Assembly: GCF_963677715.1 (NCBI RefSeq) | Contig: NZ_OY782495.1 | Span: 2,718,001 to 2,782,000, forward strand | DNA from: an uncultured Bacteroides sp. | GTDB taxonomy: Bacteria; Bacteroidota; Bacteroidia; Bacteroidales; Bacteroidaceae | Reading direction: 5' to 3' | Length of the DNA: 64,000 nucleotides | Part shown: positions 35,473-44,357 of the stretch, in pieces | How positions within the stretch are numbered: position 1 is the stretch's first letter | Layout: each line of letters begins with the position of its first letter | The notes under the pieces: generated by a model | What the model was told of the DNA's origin: nothing | Seen by the model: the letters and a program-made list of their open reading frames with translations, nothing else | The model's database searches: none | Translations under genes and position numbers: made by a program

Positions 35473-36237
35473 TTAAAGTAAATATTGTACTTCCTTGAAG
35501 GCGTATTTCCTTTCTGTCCCTTTTTGGTCTTGTAAGATAAGATGTCCTTCGGGCGCAACCCCTATGATTTGTGCACTGAATTGTCCTGCTTTATCTGCAT
35601 ATAGGTGCATTCCTTCTTTTCTGAATAAGGAGGAATGGTAATGGTCCGTTATCATATCGATATCTCCGTTCCGGAGTTTCGTTTCATAAACAGAAACACG
35701 TTTCAATATAGATGACAGTATGAACTGTAAGTCGTGTTCTTCTCCTGTTATCTGTTGCAGAGAAACCGGGTTGGGGGCCGAACTATGAAACTGTTTTTGA
35801 TTAACGTTAAGCCCGATTCCGGCGATGGTTTGATTCATGTGGTTGCCCGTGAGATCATTCTCTATGAGTATGCCACATATCTTCTTTTCACGCCAATAAA
35901 TATCGTTGGGCCATTTGATGGAGAAGCCTTCGTCGTAAGTATCCAGCGCTTCTTTGATGGCAAGAGATACTATTTGTGATAGTAGGAATTGTTTTTTTGC
36001 TTCTAAAAAAGAAGGACGAAGCACGAAACTGAACAATAGATTCTTGCCTCGCTCTGCTTCCCACGAGTTTCCCCGTTGGCCTCGTCCGGCTGTTTGATAA
36101 TTGGCCAGAACCGTAGTCAGTTCAGGCACTTGTTGCTCGGCGCATAGCGAAGTCAGGTAGCGGTTGGTCGAATCTGTTTCATCGACAGTTATTAGTTTTA
36201 TTTGAAAAATATCAGGGGAGGGCATCATATTCGGCAC
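35473..36237 (-). CDS. birA: biotin-[acetyl-CoA-carboxylase] ligase
   Basis: A 254-residue monofunctional biotin protein ligase, which makes biotinyl-AMP and transfers biotin to a carrier lysine. The catalytic signature GRGQRGNSWEAERGKNLLFS is at about 51-70, with IKWPNDI and GIGLNVN following. It lacks the N-terminal DNA-binding domain of E. coli BirA, so it is not a repressor. The start is uncertain (ATG 36237, 36228 or 36225); any of them overlaps the upstream MmcQ-like gene. Its likely substrate here is the carrier at 55.5 kb. Confidence 0.93.
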   Translation of the reverse strand: MPNMMPSPDIFQIKLITVDETDSTNRYLTSLCAEQQVPELTTVLANYQTAGRGQRGNSWEAERGKNLLFSFVLRPSFLEAKKQFLLSQIVSLAIKEALDTYDEGFSIKWPNDIYWREKKICGILIENDLTGNHMNQTIAGIGLNVNQKQFHSSAPNPVSLQQITGEEHDLQFILSSILKRVSVYETKLRNGDIDMITDHYHSSLFRKEGMHLYADKAGQFSAQIIGVAPEGHLILQDQKGTERKYAFKEVQYLL

Positions 36238-36568
36238 GCATTTTTTTGGTGAACTTCAATAAAACTTCTTCGTAAGAGTGATCTATCAGGCGTTTGAGCA
36301 GTTCATCATTTACATCGCTGTTGAAAGTAATCTGATTCCAATATTTCTTGTTGAAATGGCTGGCGCCTTCAATCGCTTCGTGTCTTTCACGTAATTCTAT
36401 TGCGTATTCAGGATTGCATTTTAGGGCAATCTTATTGTTTTCCTCCAGGTCGATCAGTGCAAACATTTTCCCCATAACTTTCATCACGAGTGAATATTCG
36501 TCAAAAGGGAAGCCCTCTGTGGCAGCCTTCTTTTGGAGGCAATACTCTCTGACTGTTTCTACATTCAT
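36212..36568 (-). CDS. MmcQ/YjbR family protein
   Basis: A 118-residue protein matching the MmcQ/YjbR fold: an N-terminal EYCLQKKAATEGFPFDE segment, VMKVMGKMFALIDLEENN, and NKKYWNQITF followed by a C-terminal helix with LIDHSYEEVLLKF. The family has a CyaY-like fold and was proposed to bind DNA; the cellular role is not established. Its 3' end overlaps the birA start by up to 26 nt, suggesting translational coupling. Confidence 0.85.
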   Translation of the reverse strand: MNVETVREYCLQKKAATEGFPFDEYSLVMKVMGKMFALIDLEENNKIALKCNPEYAIELRERHEAIEGASHFNKKYWNQITFNSDVNDELLKRLIDHSYEEVLLKFTKKMRAEYDALP

Positions 36569-36581
36569 TGCTCTTAGCTTT

Positions 36582-36947
36582 TTACCACATCGGAGGGTGG
36601 AATGCCTCTTTGATGTGTTCTATTTTAAACTTGTTTATCTCTCCTACAACAGTTATGATGTCGAAACGCACCGGTGCGTCAATCTGAAATAATTTGATGT
36701 ATGTGTCGGTTGCCAGCACAGTGCGTTTTACTTTTTTCCAATCTACGGCATCTTCCGGTTCGGCAAAGGTGGTATTCCTTCTGGTTTTAACTTCTACAAC
36801 AATGAGTTGGTTGTTTTTAGCCGCTACGATGTCCAGTTCCAAGTGACCTCTTCGCCAGTTTCTGTGGCGAATGGTATAATTATGTTGCTCAAGGTAAGTA
36901 ACAGCTGCATCTTCACCGGCTTTTCCAAGTGTATTATGTTCTGCCAT
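36582..36947 (-). CDS. YraN family (UPF0102) endonuclease-like protein
   Basis: A 121-residue protein from the ATG at 36945-36947 (MAEHNTLGKAGEDAA). It has the restriction-endonuclease-like core of the YraN family: GEDAAVTYLE, RNWRRGHLELDIVA with the active-site Glu and Asp, and LIVVEVKTRRN with the E-x-K. Function is unproven; a role in DNA repair or recombination is usually proposed. It heads a small leftward cluster with the MmcQ-like gene and birA. The -7 box TAAATTTG lies at 36960-36967. Confidence 0.88.
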   Translation of the reverse strand: MAEHNTLGKAGEDAAVTYLEQHNYTIRHRNWRRGHLELDIVAAKNNQLIVVEVKTRRNTTFAEPEDAVDWKKVKRTVLATDTYIKLFQIDAPVRFDIITVVGEINKFKIEHIKEAFHPPMW

Positions 36948-36959
36948 TGTTCTTTTTTG

Positions 36960-37009
36960 CAAATTTACTCTTTTTATTGTTTGAAATTAAAGAAGTAAAA
37001 GTAAATTTG
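36960..37009. promoter_or_regulatory. divergent promoters for yraN and the RHH-like/tadA pair
   Basis: TAAATTTG occurs on the minus strand at 36960-36967 (toward yraN) and on the plus strand at 37002-37009 (toward the small basic protein). A TTTG at 36980-36983, 18 nt before the plus box, could serve as its -33 element. Confidence 0.5.
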
Positions 37010-37017
37010 CAGAGAAT

Positions 37018-37251
37018 ATGAGAAAGAGAGATAAAAAATGTGCGAAAGCAACGATTAATGAACCTAAACGTCAGCAGCGTATGACTTGCCTGATGAGCGA
37101 TGACGAACAAGTAATGGTAGATCGTTATTTGGAAAAGTATAAAATATCGAACAAGTCGCGTTGGATTCGTGAAACGATTCTCACTTTTATTCATAAGAAT
37201 ATGGAAGAAGATTATCCGACTCTTTTTGGAGAACATGATATGAGACGCTAA
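37018..37251 (+). CDS. small basic protein, ribbon-helix-helix-like
   Basis: A 77-residue protein. A very basic N-terminus (MRKRDKKCAKATINEPKRQQ) is followed by RMTCLMSDDEQVMVDRYLEK and NKSRWIRETILTFIHKNMEE. A short strand and two helices with an N-KSRWIRE turn resemble the ribbon-helix-helix fold of small DNA-binding regulators and antitoxins. Its TAA overlaps the tadA ATG (TAATG), so the two are translationally coupled. It has no toxin partner. A regulator or an RNA-associated protein is possible; this is inference. Confidence 0.65.
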   Translation: MRKRDKKCAKATINEPKRQQRMTCLMSDDEQVMVDRYLEKYKISNKSRWIRETILTFIHKNMEEDYPTLFGEHDMRR

Positions 37252-37688
37252 TGGAGATGGATGATGTTTATTATATGAAACAGGCGCTCATCGAGGCCGG
37301 AAAAGCCGGCGAGCGGGGCGAAATACCGATTGGAGCTATAATCGTGAGTAAAGGTAGAATTATAGCAAGGGCACATAATTTAACGGAAACATTGACCGAT
37401 GTAACTGCGCATGCCGAAATGCAGGCCATTACGGCTGCTGCCAATGTTTTAGGTGGGAAATACCTCAATGATTGTACGCTTTATGTCACTATTGAACCTT
37501 GTGTGATGTGTGCTGGTGCCATCGCCTGGGCTCAAACCGGTAGGTTGGTATTTGGTGCGGAAGATGAGAAGCGGGGATATCAGAAATATGCGCCGCATGC
37601 ATTGCATCCCAAGACAGAAGTCGTAAAAGGTATATTGGCTGACGAGTGTGCCGCCGGAATAAAAGCTTTTTTTCAATCTAAAAGATAG
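37251..37688 (+). CDS. tadA: tRNA adenosine(34) deaminase-type nucleoside deaminase
   Basis: A 145-residue zinc deaminase. The zinc and catalytic residues are His54 and Glu56 (AHAEMQAI) and Cys84 and Cys87 (PCVMCAGA). Length and the following LVFGAEDEKRGYQ segment fit TadA, which converts A34 to inosine in tRNA-Arg(ACG). Guanine deaminase-like relatives share these motifs, so TadA is the likely rather than the certain call. Its ATG overlaps the stop of the small RHH-like gene. Confidence 0.85.
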   Translation: MEMDDVYYMKQALIEAGKAGERGEIPIGAIIVSKGRIIARAHNLTETLTDVTAHAEMQAITAAANVLGGKYLNDCTLYVTIEPCVMCAGAIAWAQTGRLVFGAEDEKRGYQKYAPHALHPKTEVVKGILADECAAGIKAFFQSKR

Positions 37689-37705
37689 TTCTTTCTCGAT
37701 TCTTC

Positions 37706-37948
37706 CTATTTCTCTTTAACTTCCTCGAAGTCAACGTATTCTCCTTCGTCATCATCGAAAAGCTTTTTGTGTTTAGGCGGTTGTTGCTCGCTTGTGTCCT
37801 GTTCTTCTCTACTTCTTGTTTGTGCGTTTTTAGATGAAGACGAACGACGATTGAATCCGAATAGTACCCTTAACACACTACTAACAATAGAAAGGCCAAG
37901 TACAAGAATGAAGATAACGATCATGAATAGGAATCCTAATATATACAT
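37706..37948 (-). CDS. small membrane protein, DUF4834-like
   Basis: An 80-residue protein with one N-terminal membrane helix (about 3-30), a basic, Ser-rich cytoplasmic segment (NRRSSSSKNAQTRSR) and an acidic C-terminus ending YVDFEEVKEK. It resembles what I recall as DUF4834 of Bacteroidales. Function unknown. It is convergent with tadA. Confidence 0.65.
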   Translation of the reverse strand: MYILGFLFMIVIFILVLGLSIVSSVLRVLFGFNRRSSSSKNAQTRSREEQDTSEQQPPKHKKLFDDDEGEYVDFEEVKEK

Positions 37949-38010
37949 GAGTTAATTGATTTTAGATTGTTTGTATATAGTGTCACAACAAATGTGCCAA
38001 AAGGATTGTT

Positions 38011-38718
38011 TTATTTATTTTTTCTTGTTAACAAAGATAATATAATGTACCAGACTATAATTGCAGAGAATCCGCTGATGCCTAAGAAAACAAGCAAAGG
38101 GATGCATACAAGCAAGAAAAGAAAGCTTATTTTATTGTCTTTCCATGACAGGTTTTTGAACTTGAGAGAAAACATAGGAATTTCGGCAACCAGTAGCCAC
38201 GAGAAGAGGCATACCAATATAATAAGGTATATTAGGTTGATTGCGGAAGAAACGAGATAGCCATGTGCACCTACGATTAAAGAACCCCAGAATAAGGCAT
38301 TGGCCGGAACGGGTAAACCAATGAATGAACTCGTTTGCCGTTCGTCTACATTGAACTTGGCTAAACGGAGGGCCGAAAACACAGAAATTAGAAATCCGAT
38401 GTATGGAATGTAATCTTTTGCTGCTGAAAGAAATGCAGGGTATGGCATTTCTTTTAATACTGAAAATACAAGTACGGCAGGTACTACTCCGAAGCTTACG
38501 TCATCGGCAAGTGAATCGAGTTCTTTGCCGATAGGAGAATGGGCTTTTAGTAAACGTGCCAGCATGCCGTCGAAGAAATCGAAAACAGCGCTGAATATAA
38601 TAAAAACAACGGATAATTCGTATTTAGATTCAAAAGCCATAACGCAAGCTATGCAGCCGGAAAACAAATTAAGGCAGGTAACGGTGTTTGGTATGTGTCG
38701 TGTAATAGCATTAGCCAT
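38011..38718 (-). CDS. pssA: CDP-diacylglycerol-serine O-phosphatidyltransferase
   Basis: A 235-residue membrane enzyme with about seven hydrophobic helices. It has the CDP-alcohol phosphotransferase motif D-G-x2-A-R-x8-G-x3-D-x3-D, here in FDGMLARLLKAHSPIGKELD followed by SLADD. It joins serine to CDP-diacylglycerol to make phosphatidylserine. It starts 9 nt downstream of psd, so the two consecutive steps to phosphatidylethanolamine are encoded together, with psd first. Confidence 0.94.
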   Translation of the reverse strand: MANAITRHIPNTVTCLNLFSGCIACVMAFESKYELSVVFIIFSAVFDFFDGMLARLLKAHSPIGKELDSLADDVSFGVVPAVLVFSVLKEMPYPAFLSAAKDYIPYIGFLISVFSALRLAKFNVDERQTSSFIGLPVPANALFWGSLIVGAHGYLVSSAINLIYLIILVCLFSWLLVAEIPMFSLKFKNLSWKDNKISFLFLLVCIPLLVFLGISGFSAIIVWYIILSLLTRKNK

Positions 38719-38727
38719 GTTTATGCA

Positions 38728-39414
38728 TTATTTTAATTTAGCAATAACTGTTTCGTTGCCGGTTGTTATCTGCCCGAGAGTGACATTTACCTCTGTGTCA
38801 AGCGGGAGGTAAACGTCTACGCGAGAGCCGAATTTAATGAATCCCATGTGTTCGTCAATATAGCATTCTTCTCCTACTTCTGCATAGGTAACAATGCGTC
38901 GTGCCATAGCACCGGCTATTTGTCGTGCCATAACTTCAACTCCTTCGGGCGTTTCAATGACTACCATAGATCTTTCGTTCTCTGTACTGGCTTTAGGTAG
39001 CCATGCCTTCAAGAACTTTCCGTTTTGGTGGGATACTTTCTTTATGGTACCATCTACCGGATACCAGTTAGCATGAACATTTATAATGCTCATGAAGATG
39101 GATATCATAATACGCTGATCATGAAAGTATTCATTTTCATACACTTCTTCAATAGCAACAACTTTCCCGTCGGCAGGTGCGATTACAATTTTTTCTGTGT
39201 CTTTTCCGAATAAACGGATGGGACAGCGAAAGAAGTTTGTCATCAATGAGTAAACAATGATACTGGCCGCAAGAATCAGATAGAAAGGTATTTTGCATTC
39301 TATGCCATAGTAAAGTGCAATGTTTATACTTAGTAATATGATAAGACTACCAATAAGAGTGTGTGTGCCCTCGCGGTGAATTCTTATCTTCTTTAATTTC
39401 TTCAGTCGGCCCAT
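38728..39414 (-). CDS. psd: phosphatidylserine decarboxylase
   Basis: A 228-residue short-type proenzyme. Two N-terminal membrane helices (about 18-58) are followed by the catalytic domain. Self-cleavage at Gly196-Ser197 within [14 protein letters not shown] would create the pyruvoyl cofactor. It decarboxylates phosphatidylserine to phosphatidylethanolamine. Promoter at 39440-39470; pssA follows 9 nt later. Confidence 0.95.
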   Translation of the reverse strand: MGRLKKLKKIRIHREGTHTLIGSLIILLSINIALYYGIECKIPFYLILAASIIVYSLMTNFFRCPIRLFGKDTEKIVIAPADGKVVAIEEVYENEYFHDQRIMISIFMSIINVHANWYPVDGTIKKVSHQNGKFLKAWLPKASTENERSMVVIETPEGVEVMARQIAGAMARRIVTYAEVGEECYIDEHMGFIKFGSRVDVYLPLDTEVNVTLGQITTGNETVIAKLK

Positions 39415-39439
39415 GTGTGCTATTTAATAGAATTGTTTG

Positions 39440-39470
39440 CAAAAGTATGCTTATTTTAAAAATGAAACAA
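39440..39470 (-). promoter_or_regulatory. promoter of psd-pssA
   Basis: On the minus strand TTG (39468-39470), a 20-nt spacer and TACTTTTG (39440-39447), 25 nt before the psd ATG. Confidence 0.65.
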
Positions 39471-39582
39471 GTAATTAGAGGTAGAAATATGTTTTGTTGA
39501 TAACTTTATGGTAAATGGTTTTGTAAGTTGTGACATACATTGTACTTTTATACACTGAATAAACAAGGGAGATTGATAAATT

Positions 39583-42500
39583 ATGATAGATTTTGTTCAC
39601 TTACATGTTCATACGCAGTATTCTCTTCTCGATGGCCAGGCAAGTGTTAGTGCATTGGTAGACAAAGCCATAAAGGATGGCATGCAGGGCATAGCTGTGA
39701 CCGATCATGGTTGTATGTTTGCTATAAAGGAATTTTACAATTATGTTACTAAGAAAAATAGTGGACCTAAAGGAGAAATAAAAGAACTGAATAACAGAAT
39801 TAGCGCAATTGAAAAAGGAGAAATTGCGTGTGAGGATAAAGAGGCTGAGATGGCTACTTGCCGGGAAAAGATTGCAGATACTCAAAAACATATTTTTAAG
39901 CCGATCATCGGCTGTGAAATGTATGTGGCCCGTCACGGTACACTTGATAAGAAAGAGGGGAAGCCTGATCAGAGTGGTTACCATTTAGTGGTGTTAGCTA
40001 AGAATGAAAAGGGATATCATAATCTTATTAAATTAGTTTCTAAAGCTTGGACACATGGATTTTACATGCGTCCGCGTACCGATCGTAATGAACTGGCAAA
40101 GTATCACGAGGGATTAATTATTTCTACTGCCTGTTTAGGCGGTGAAGTTCCTAAAAAAATAACACAGGGGCGTCTCGATGAAGCAGAAGAAGCTATACAA
40201 TGGTATAAAGAAGTGTTCGGTGATGATTATTATTTGGAACTTCAACGCCACAAAGCTACTGTTGCAAATGCCAATCATGAGGCCTATCCTTTGCAGCAGA
40301 ATGTAAATGAACATTTGGTTAGGCTCTCAAAAAAATATAATGTAAAAGTTATTTGTACAAATGATGTGCATTTTGTGAATGAAGAGAATGCGGAAGCTCA
40401 TGATCGTTTAATTTGCTTAAGTACGGGGAAGGATTTAGATGATCCTAATCGCATGCGTTATACTAAGCAGGAGTGGATGAAAACGACCGAAGAGATGAAT
40501 GCTCTGTTTGCCGATGTGCCCGAATCGCTGGCCAATACAAAGGAGATTCTCGATAAGGTAGAGTTTTACTCTATTGATCATGCACCGATCATGCCCACTT
40601 TTGCCATTCCTGAAGATTTTGGGACGGAAGAGGGATATCGTTCGAAATATACGGAAAAAGATCTTTTCGATGAATTTACTCAGAATGAAAACGGTGAAGT
40701 TGTTTTAACTGAAGCAAAGGCGATTGATAAGATAAATAAACTGGGGGGATACGATAAATTATATCGCATTAAGCTTGAAGCTGATTATTTGAAGAAGTTG
40801 GCTTTTGATGGGGCTAAGCAACGTTATGGAGATCCGTTAAATCCAGAAGTGCACGAACGAATGATTTTTGAATTATATATAATGAAGACGATGGGTTTCC
40901 CTGGATATTTTCTTATAGTGCAAGATTTCATTGCTGCCGCGCGTCGGATGAATGTTTCTGTTGGCCCGGGGCGTGGCTCCGCTGCAGGTTCGGCGGTGGC
41001 TTATTGTTTGGGCATCACTCAGATAGACCCTATTCAATATGATCTGCTGTTTGAACGTTTCTTAAATCCCGATCGTATTTCTTTGCCTGATATTGATATT
41101 GACTTTGATGATGACGGCCGGGGAGAGGTGCTCCGTTGGGTTACCGATAAGTATGGTAAAGAAAGGGTGGCTCATATTATTACGTATGGAACGATGGCTT
41201 CTAAATCGGCTATAAAGGATGTGGCCCGTGTACAGAGACTTCCGTTGCCGGAATCGGATAGATTGGCTAAGCTTGTCCCGGATAAAATTCCGGATAAGAA
41301 GCTGAATTTGAAGAATGCCATTGCGTATGTTCCCGAATTGCAAGCTGCTGAAGTATCTTCTGACCCTTTGATCCGTAATACGATTAAATATGCCAAGATG
41401 CTCGAAGGAAATGTGCGCAATACAGGTGTTCATGCATGCGGTACTATTATTTGTCGTGATGATATAACCGATTGGGTGCCGGTAAGTACAGCGGATGATA
41501 AAGAAACGGGCGAGAAAATGCTTGTTACTCAGTACGAAGGCTCTGTGATTGAAGATACGGGTCTTATTAAGATGGACTTTTTGGGCCTGAAGACCTTGTC
41601 TATTATTAAAGAGGCTATCGAAAATATTCGGCTTCATCGCGGACTATTGATTAATATTGATCGTATTCCTACTGATGATCCGGTTACTTATAAGCTTTAT
41701 AGTGATGGGCGCACGATTGGGACATTTCAGTTTGAATCTGCCGGTATGCAGAAATATTTGCGCGAATTGCAACCTACTACTTTTGAAGATCTCATAGCAA
41801 TGAATGCTCTTTATCGTCCGGGTCCGATGGATTATATACCCGACTTTATTGATCGTAAGCATGGGCGCAAACCTATTGAATACGATATTCCTGTTATGGA
41901 GAAGTATCTTAAAGATACGTATGGCATTACTGTCTATCAGGAACAGGTGATGCTTTTGTCGCGTTTGCTTGCCGGCTTTACACGTGGTGAGTCTGATGCG
42001 CTTCGTAAGGCAATGGGTAAGAAACTTCGTGACAAGCTTGATCACATGAAACCCAAGTTTATTGATGGAGGGAGAAAGAATGGATATGATCCCAAAATAC
42101 TGGAGAAAATATGGGCGGATTGGGAGAAATTTGCTTCATATGCTTTCAATAAATCTCATGCTACTTGTTATTCGTGGATTGCTTATCAAACTGCCTTTCT
42201 GAAAGCTAATTATCCCGCGGAATATATGGCTGCGACAATGAGTCGCAATATTTCTAACATTACTGACATCACTAAACTGATGGATGAATGTAAGAGCATG
42301 GGCATTGAGGTGCTAGGGCCGGATGTAAATGAGAGTAATCTTAAATTTACCGTAAATGATGAAGGCAACATTCGTTTTGGGTTAGGAGCAGTGAAAGGTG
42401 TTGGAGAGAATGCAGTGCAATGTATTATGGATGAACGTGCGGCAAATGGTCCTTTTAATGGCATCTTTGACTTTGTACAGCGTGTCAATTTGAATACCTG

Positions 42501-43380
42501 CAACAAGAAGAATCTGGAGTCTCTTGCGCTGGCAGGAGGATTTGATAGTTTTCCTGAATTAAAACGTGAGCAATTTTTTGCCGTTAATTCAAAAAACGAA
42601 TCGTTTATTGAGATTCTTATTCGTTATGGGAATCGTTATCAGATAGATAAGGCTGCGGCATCTAATTCACTCTTCGGAGGAGAGAATATAATAGATATAG
42701 CCACTCCTGAAATTTTACCGGCCGAAAAGTGGACGGATTTAGAACGGTTGAATAAAGAAAAAGAATTAGTTGGCATATATCTTTCTGCTCATCCTCTGGA
42801 TGAATATGTTATCATTCTTGAGCATGTTTGTAACACGCACATGGCCGATCTTGATGATAAAACAGAATTAGCAGGGAGAGAAATCACTATGGGGGGAATT
42901 GTAACCAGTATTCGCCGGGGTATTACCAAAACCGGTAATCCTTATGGTATAGTTCGCCTCGAAGATTATTCAGGTTCGGCAGAACTTCCTTTTTTTGGTA
43001 ATGATTGGGCTACTTATCAGGGTTACCTCTCCGAGGGTACGTTTTTATATATTCATGCAAGATGTCAGCCTAAGCAGTGGCGGCAAGATGAATTGGAAAT
43101 CAAAGTTACCTCAATAGAGTTCTTATCGGATGTGAAAGAGAAATTAGTAGAAAAAATAACGATTATCATACCATTGGCTGAACTGAATAAGGCTCTTATC
43201 ACAGACTTGAGTACACTTACCAAGGACTATCCGGGTAGTACGGAACTTTATTTTAAGGTAACAGATGCGGAAAGCAATATGAATGTGGAATTCGTATCTC
43301 GTCCTATAAAACTATCGGTAGGTAAAAATTTAATTTCTTACCTTAACGAGCGTCCTGAACTGGGATTTCTTGTGAATTGA
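39583..43380 (+). CDS. dnaE: DNA polymerase III alpha subunit
   Basis: The 1265-residue replicative polymerase. The N-terminal PHP domain starts FVHLHVHTQYSLLDG. The palm has PGRGSAAGSAVAYCLG and the catalytic aspartates in LPDIDIDFDDDGR (about 495-507). Finger and tandem helix-hairpin-helix regions follow, and the C-terminal OB fold is visible at ITMGGIVTSIRRGITKTGNP (about 1105-1125). A beta-clamp-binding and tau-binding tail completes it. An insert of charged residues (about 55-110) splits the PHP domain, as is usual in this phylum. trxA follows 122 nt later. Confidence 0.97.
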   Translation: MIDFVHLHVHTQYSLLDGQASVSALVDKAIKDGMQGIAVTDHGCMFAIKEFYNYVTKKNSGPKGEIKELNNRISAIEKGEIACEDKEAEMATCREKIADTQKHIFKPIIGCEMYVARHGTLDKKEGKPDQSGYHLVVLAKNEKGYHNLIKLVSKAWTHGFYMRPRTDRNELAKYHEGLIISTACLGGEVPKKITQGRLDEAEEAIQWYKEVFGDDYYLELQRHKATVANANHEAYPLQQNVNEHLVRLSKKYNVKVICTNDVHFVNEENAEAHDRLICLSTGKDLDDPNRMRYTKQEWMKTTEEMNALFADVPESLANTKEILDKVEFYSIDHAPIMPTFAIPEDFGTEEGYRSKYTEKDLFDEFTQNENGEVVLTEAKAIDKINKLGGYDKLYRIKLEADYLKKLAFDGAKQRYGDPLNPEVHERMIFELYIMKTMGFPGYFLIVQDFIAAARRMNVSVGPGRGSAAGSAVAYCLGITQIDPIQYDLLFERFLNPDRISLPDIDIDFDDDGRGEVLRWVTDKYGKERVAHIITYGTMASKSAIKDVARVQRLPLPESDRLAKLVPDKIPDKKLNLKNAIAYVPELQAAEVSSDPLIRNTIKYAKMLEGNVRNTGVHACGTIICRDDITDWVPVSTADDKETGEKMLVTQYEGSVIEDTGLIKMDFLGLKTLSIIKEAIENIRLHRGLLINIDRIPTDDPVTYKLYSDGRTIGTFQFESAGMQKYLRELQPTTFEDLIAMNALYRPGPMDYIPDFIDRKHGRKPIEYDIPVMEKYLKDTYGITVYQEQVMLLSRLLAGFTRGESDALRKAMGKKLRDKLDHMKPKFIDGGRKNGYDPKILEKIWADWEKFASYAFNKSHATCYSWIAYQTAFLKANYPAEYMAATMSRNISNITDITKLMDECKSMGIEVLGPDVNESNLKFTVNDEGNIRFGLGAVKGVGENAVQCIMDERAANGPFNGIFDFVQRVNLNTCNKKNLESLALAGGFDSFPELKREQFFAVNSKNESFIEILIRYGNRYQIDKAAASNSLFGGENIIDIATPEILPAEKWTDLERLNKEKELVGIYLSAHPLDEYVIILEHVCNTHMADLDDKTELAGREITMGGIVTSIRRGITKTGNPYGIVRLEDYSGSAELPFFGNDWATYQGYLSEGTFLYIHARCQPKQWRQDELEIKVTSIEFLSDVKEKLVEKITIIIPLAELNKALITDLSTLTKDYPGSTELYFKVTDAESNMNVEFVSRPIKLSVGKNLISYLNERPELGFLVN

Positions 43381-43502
43381 GAAGATAAAAAAAGTTTTTC
43401 TATCTTTAATTTATCTGTTCTGAGAACTTTCGTAACTTTACCAGCGTTATGGTATTGATATTGAGAAGATATTTTTAATTATAATAGTAATAAGAAAAGA
43501 AT

Positions 43503-43817
43503 ATGGCTTTAGAAATTACAGACACCAATGTTGAGGGTGTATTAGCAGAGAAGAAACCTGTTATTATTGATTTTTGGGCACCGTGGTGTGGCCCTTGCAA
43601 AATGGTAGGTCCTATCATCGAAGATTTGGCAAAAGAATATGAAGGACAGGTTGTTATAGGTAAATGTAATGTGGATGAAAACACGGAACTACCTGCAACT
43701 TATGGTATTCGTAATATACCCACGGTATTGTTCTTTAAGAATGGAGAAGTAGTAGATAAGCAAGTAGGTGCTGTTGGTAAATCTGCTTTCGAAGAAAAAC
43801 TGAAAGCGCTAATCTAA
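43503..43817 (+). CDS. trxA: thioredoxin
   Basis: A 104-residue thioredoxin with active site WCGPCK (residues 28-33), the cis-proline in RNIPT and the closing VGAVGKSAFEEKL helix. There is no signal peptide, so it is cytoplasmic and serves as a general disulfide reductant. The gene for an acidic protein follows 12 nt later. Confidence 0.96.
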   Translation: MALEITDTNVEGVLAEKKPVIIDFWAPWCGPCKMVGPIIEDLAKEYEGQVVIGKCNVDENTELPATYGIRNIPTVLFFKNGEVVDKQVGAVGKSAFEEKLKALI

Positions 43818-43829
43818 TTTATTTATATT

Positions 43830-44165
43830 ATGGGACAGGAAGAAGAAATTTGGTCTGACTACGTAGATGATGACAAAACAATTGCGTACATCAAAAACTA
43901 TTTGCCCCAGGAACTCAAAAATAAGTTCTCTGATGATGAGTTACTTTATTTTATAGATCTCATGGACGAGTATTACACCGAAAGTGGTGTTCTTGATGTG
44001 GAACCTGATGCCGATGGTTATGTAGATATTGACTTGGAGCAAGTGGCTGCCTACATTGTTAAGGAGGCACAAAAAGATGAAATGGGTAAATATGATCCCG
44101 AAGAAATTCTTTTTGTTGTTCAGGGAGAAATGGAGTATGGTGACTCTTTGGGGCAAGAGGAATAA
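43830..44165 (+). CDS. acidic hypothetical protein downstream of thioredoxin
   Basis: A 111-residue, strongly acidic cytoplasmic protein without signal peptide or cysteines. It contains KTIAYIKNYLPQELKNKFSD, a LYFIDLMDEYYTESG helix and a VDIDLEQVAAYIVKEAQKDE segment. I recognise no named family, though similar proteins occur beside trxA in Bacteroidales as far as I recall. It is probably cotranscribed with trxA and ends at a strong terminator. Confidence 0.7.
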   Translation: MGQEEEIWSDYVDDDKTIAYIKNYLPQELKNKFSDDELLYFIDLMDEYYTESGVLDVEPDADGYVDIDLEQVAAYIVKEAQKDEMGKYDPEEILFVVQGEMEYGDSLGQEE

Positions 44166-44189
44166 ATCTTCGTCTCATTAAAAATTATT

Positions 44190-44235
44190 AAGAAGGAGCT
44201 TTTTAGAATTTATTTCTAAAAAGCTCCTTCTTTGT
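44190..44235 (+). terminator. rho-independent terminator
   Basis: A perfect 19-bp stem (44190-44208 with 44214-44232) around a 5-nt loop, ending in CTTCTTTG. It closes the trxA unit. Confidence 0.85.
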
Positions 44236-44291
44236 TAACGTGAATCAAACCTTTGAGTTTATAAAAAGAAGAAAATTAGTTGCACTTATCG

Positions 44292-44322
44292 TTGTAAATA
44301 TATAATAGATTATTTACTTTTG
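44292..44322 (+). promoter_or_regulatory. promoter of the 44358 membrane protein gene
   Basis: TTG (44292-44294), a 20-nt spacer and TACTTTTG (44315-44322), 35 nt before the ATG. Confidence 0.65.
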
Positions 44323-44357
44323 CTTTTGATCTAAATATTTGCTAAATAATTTATAGT

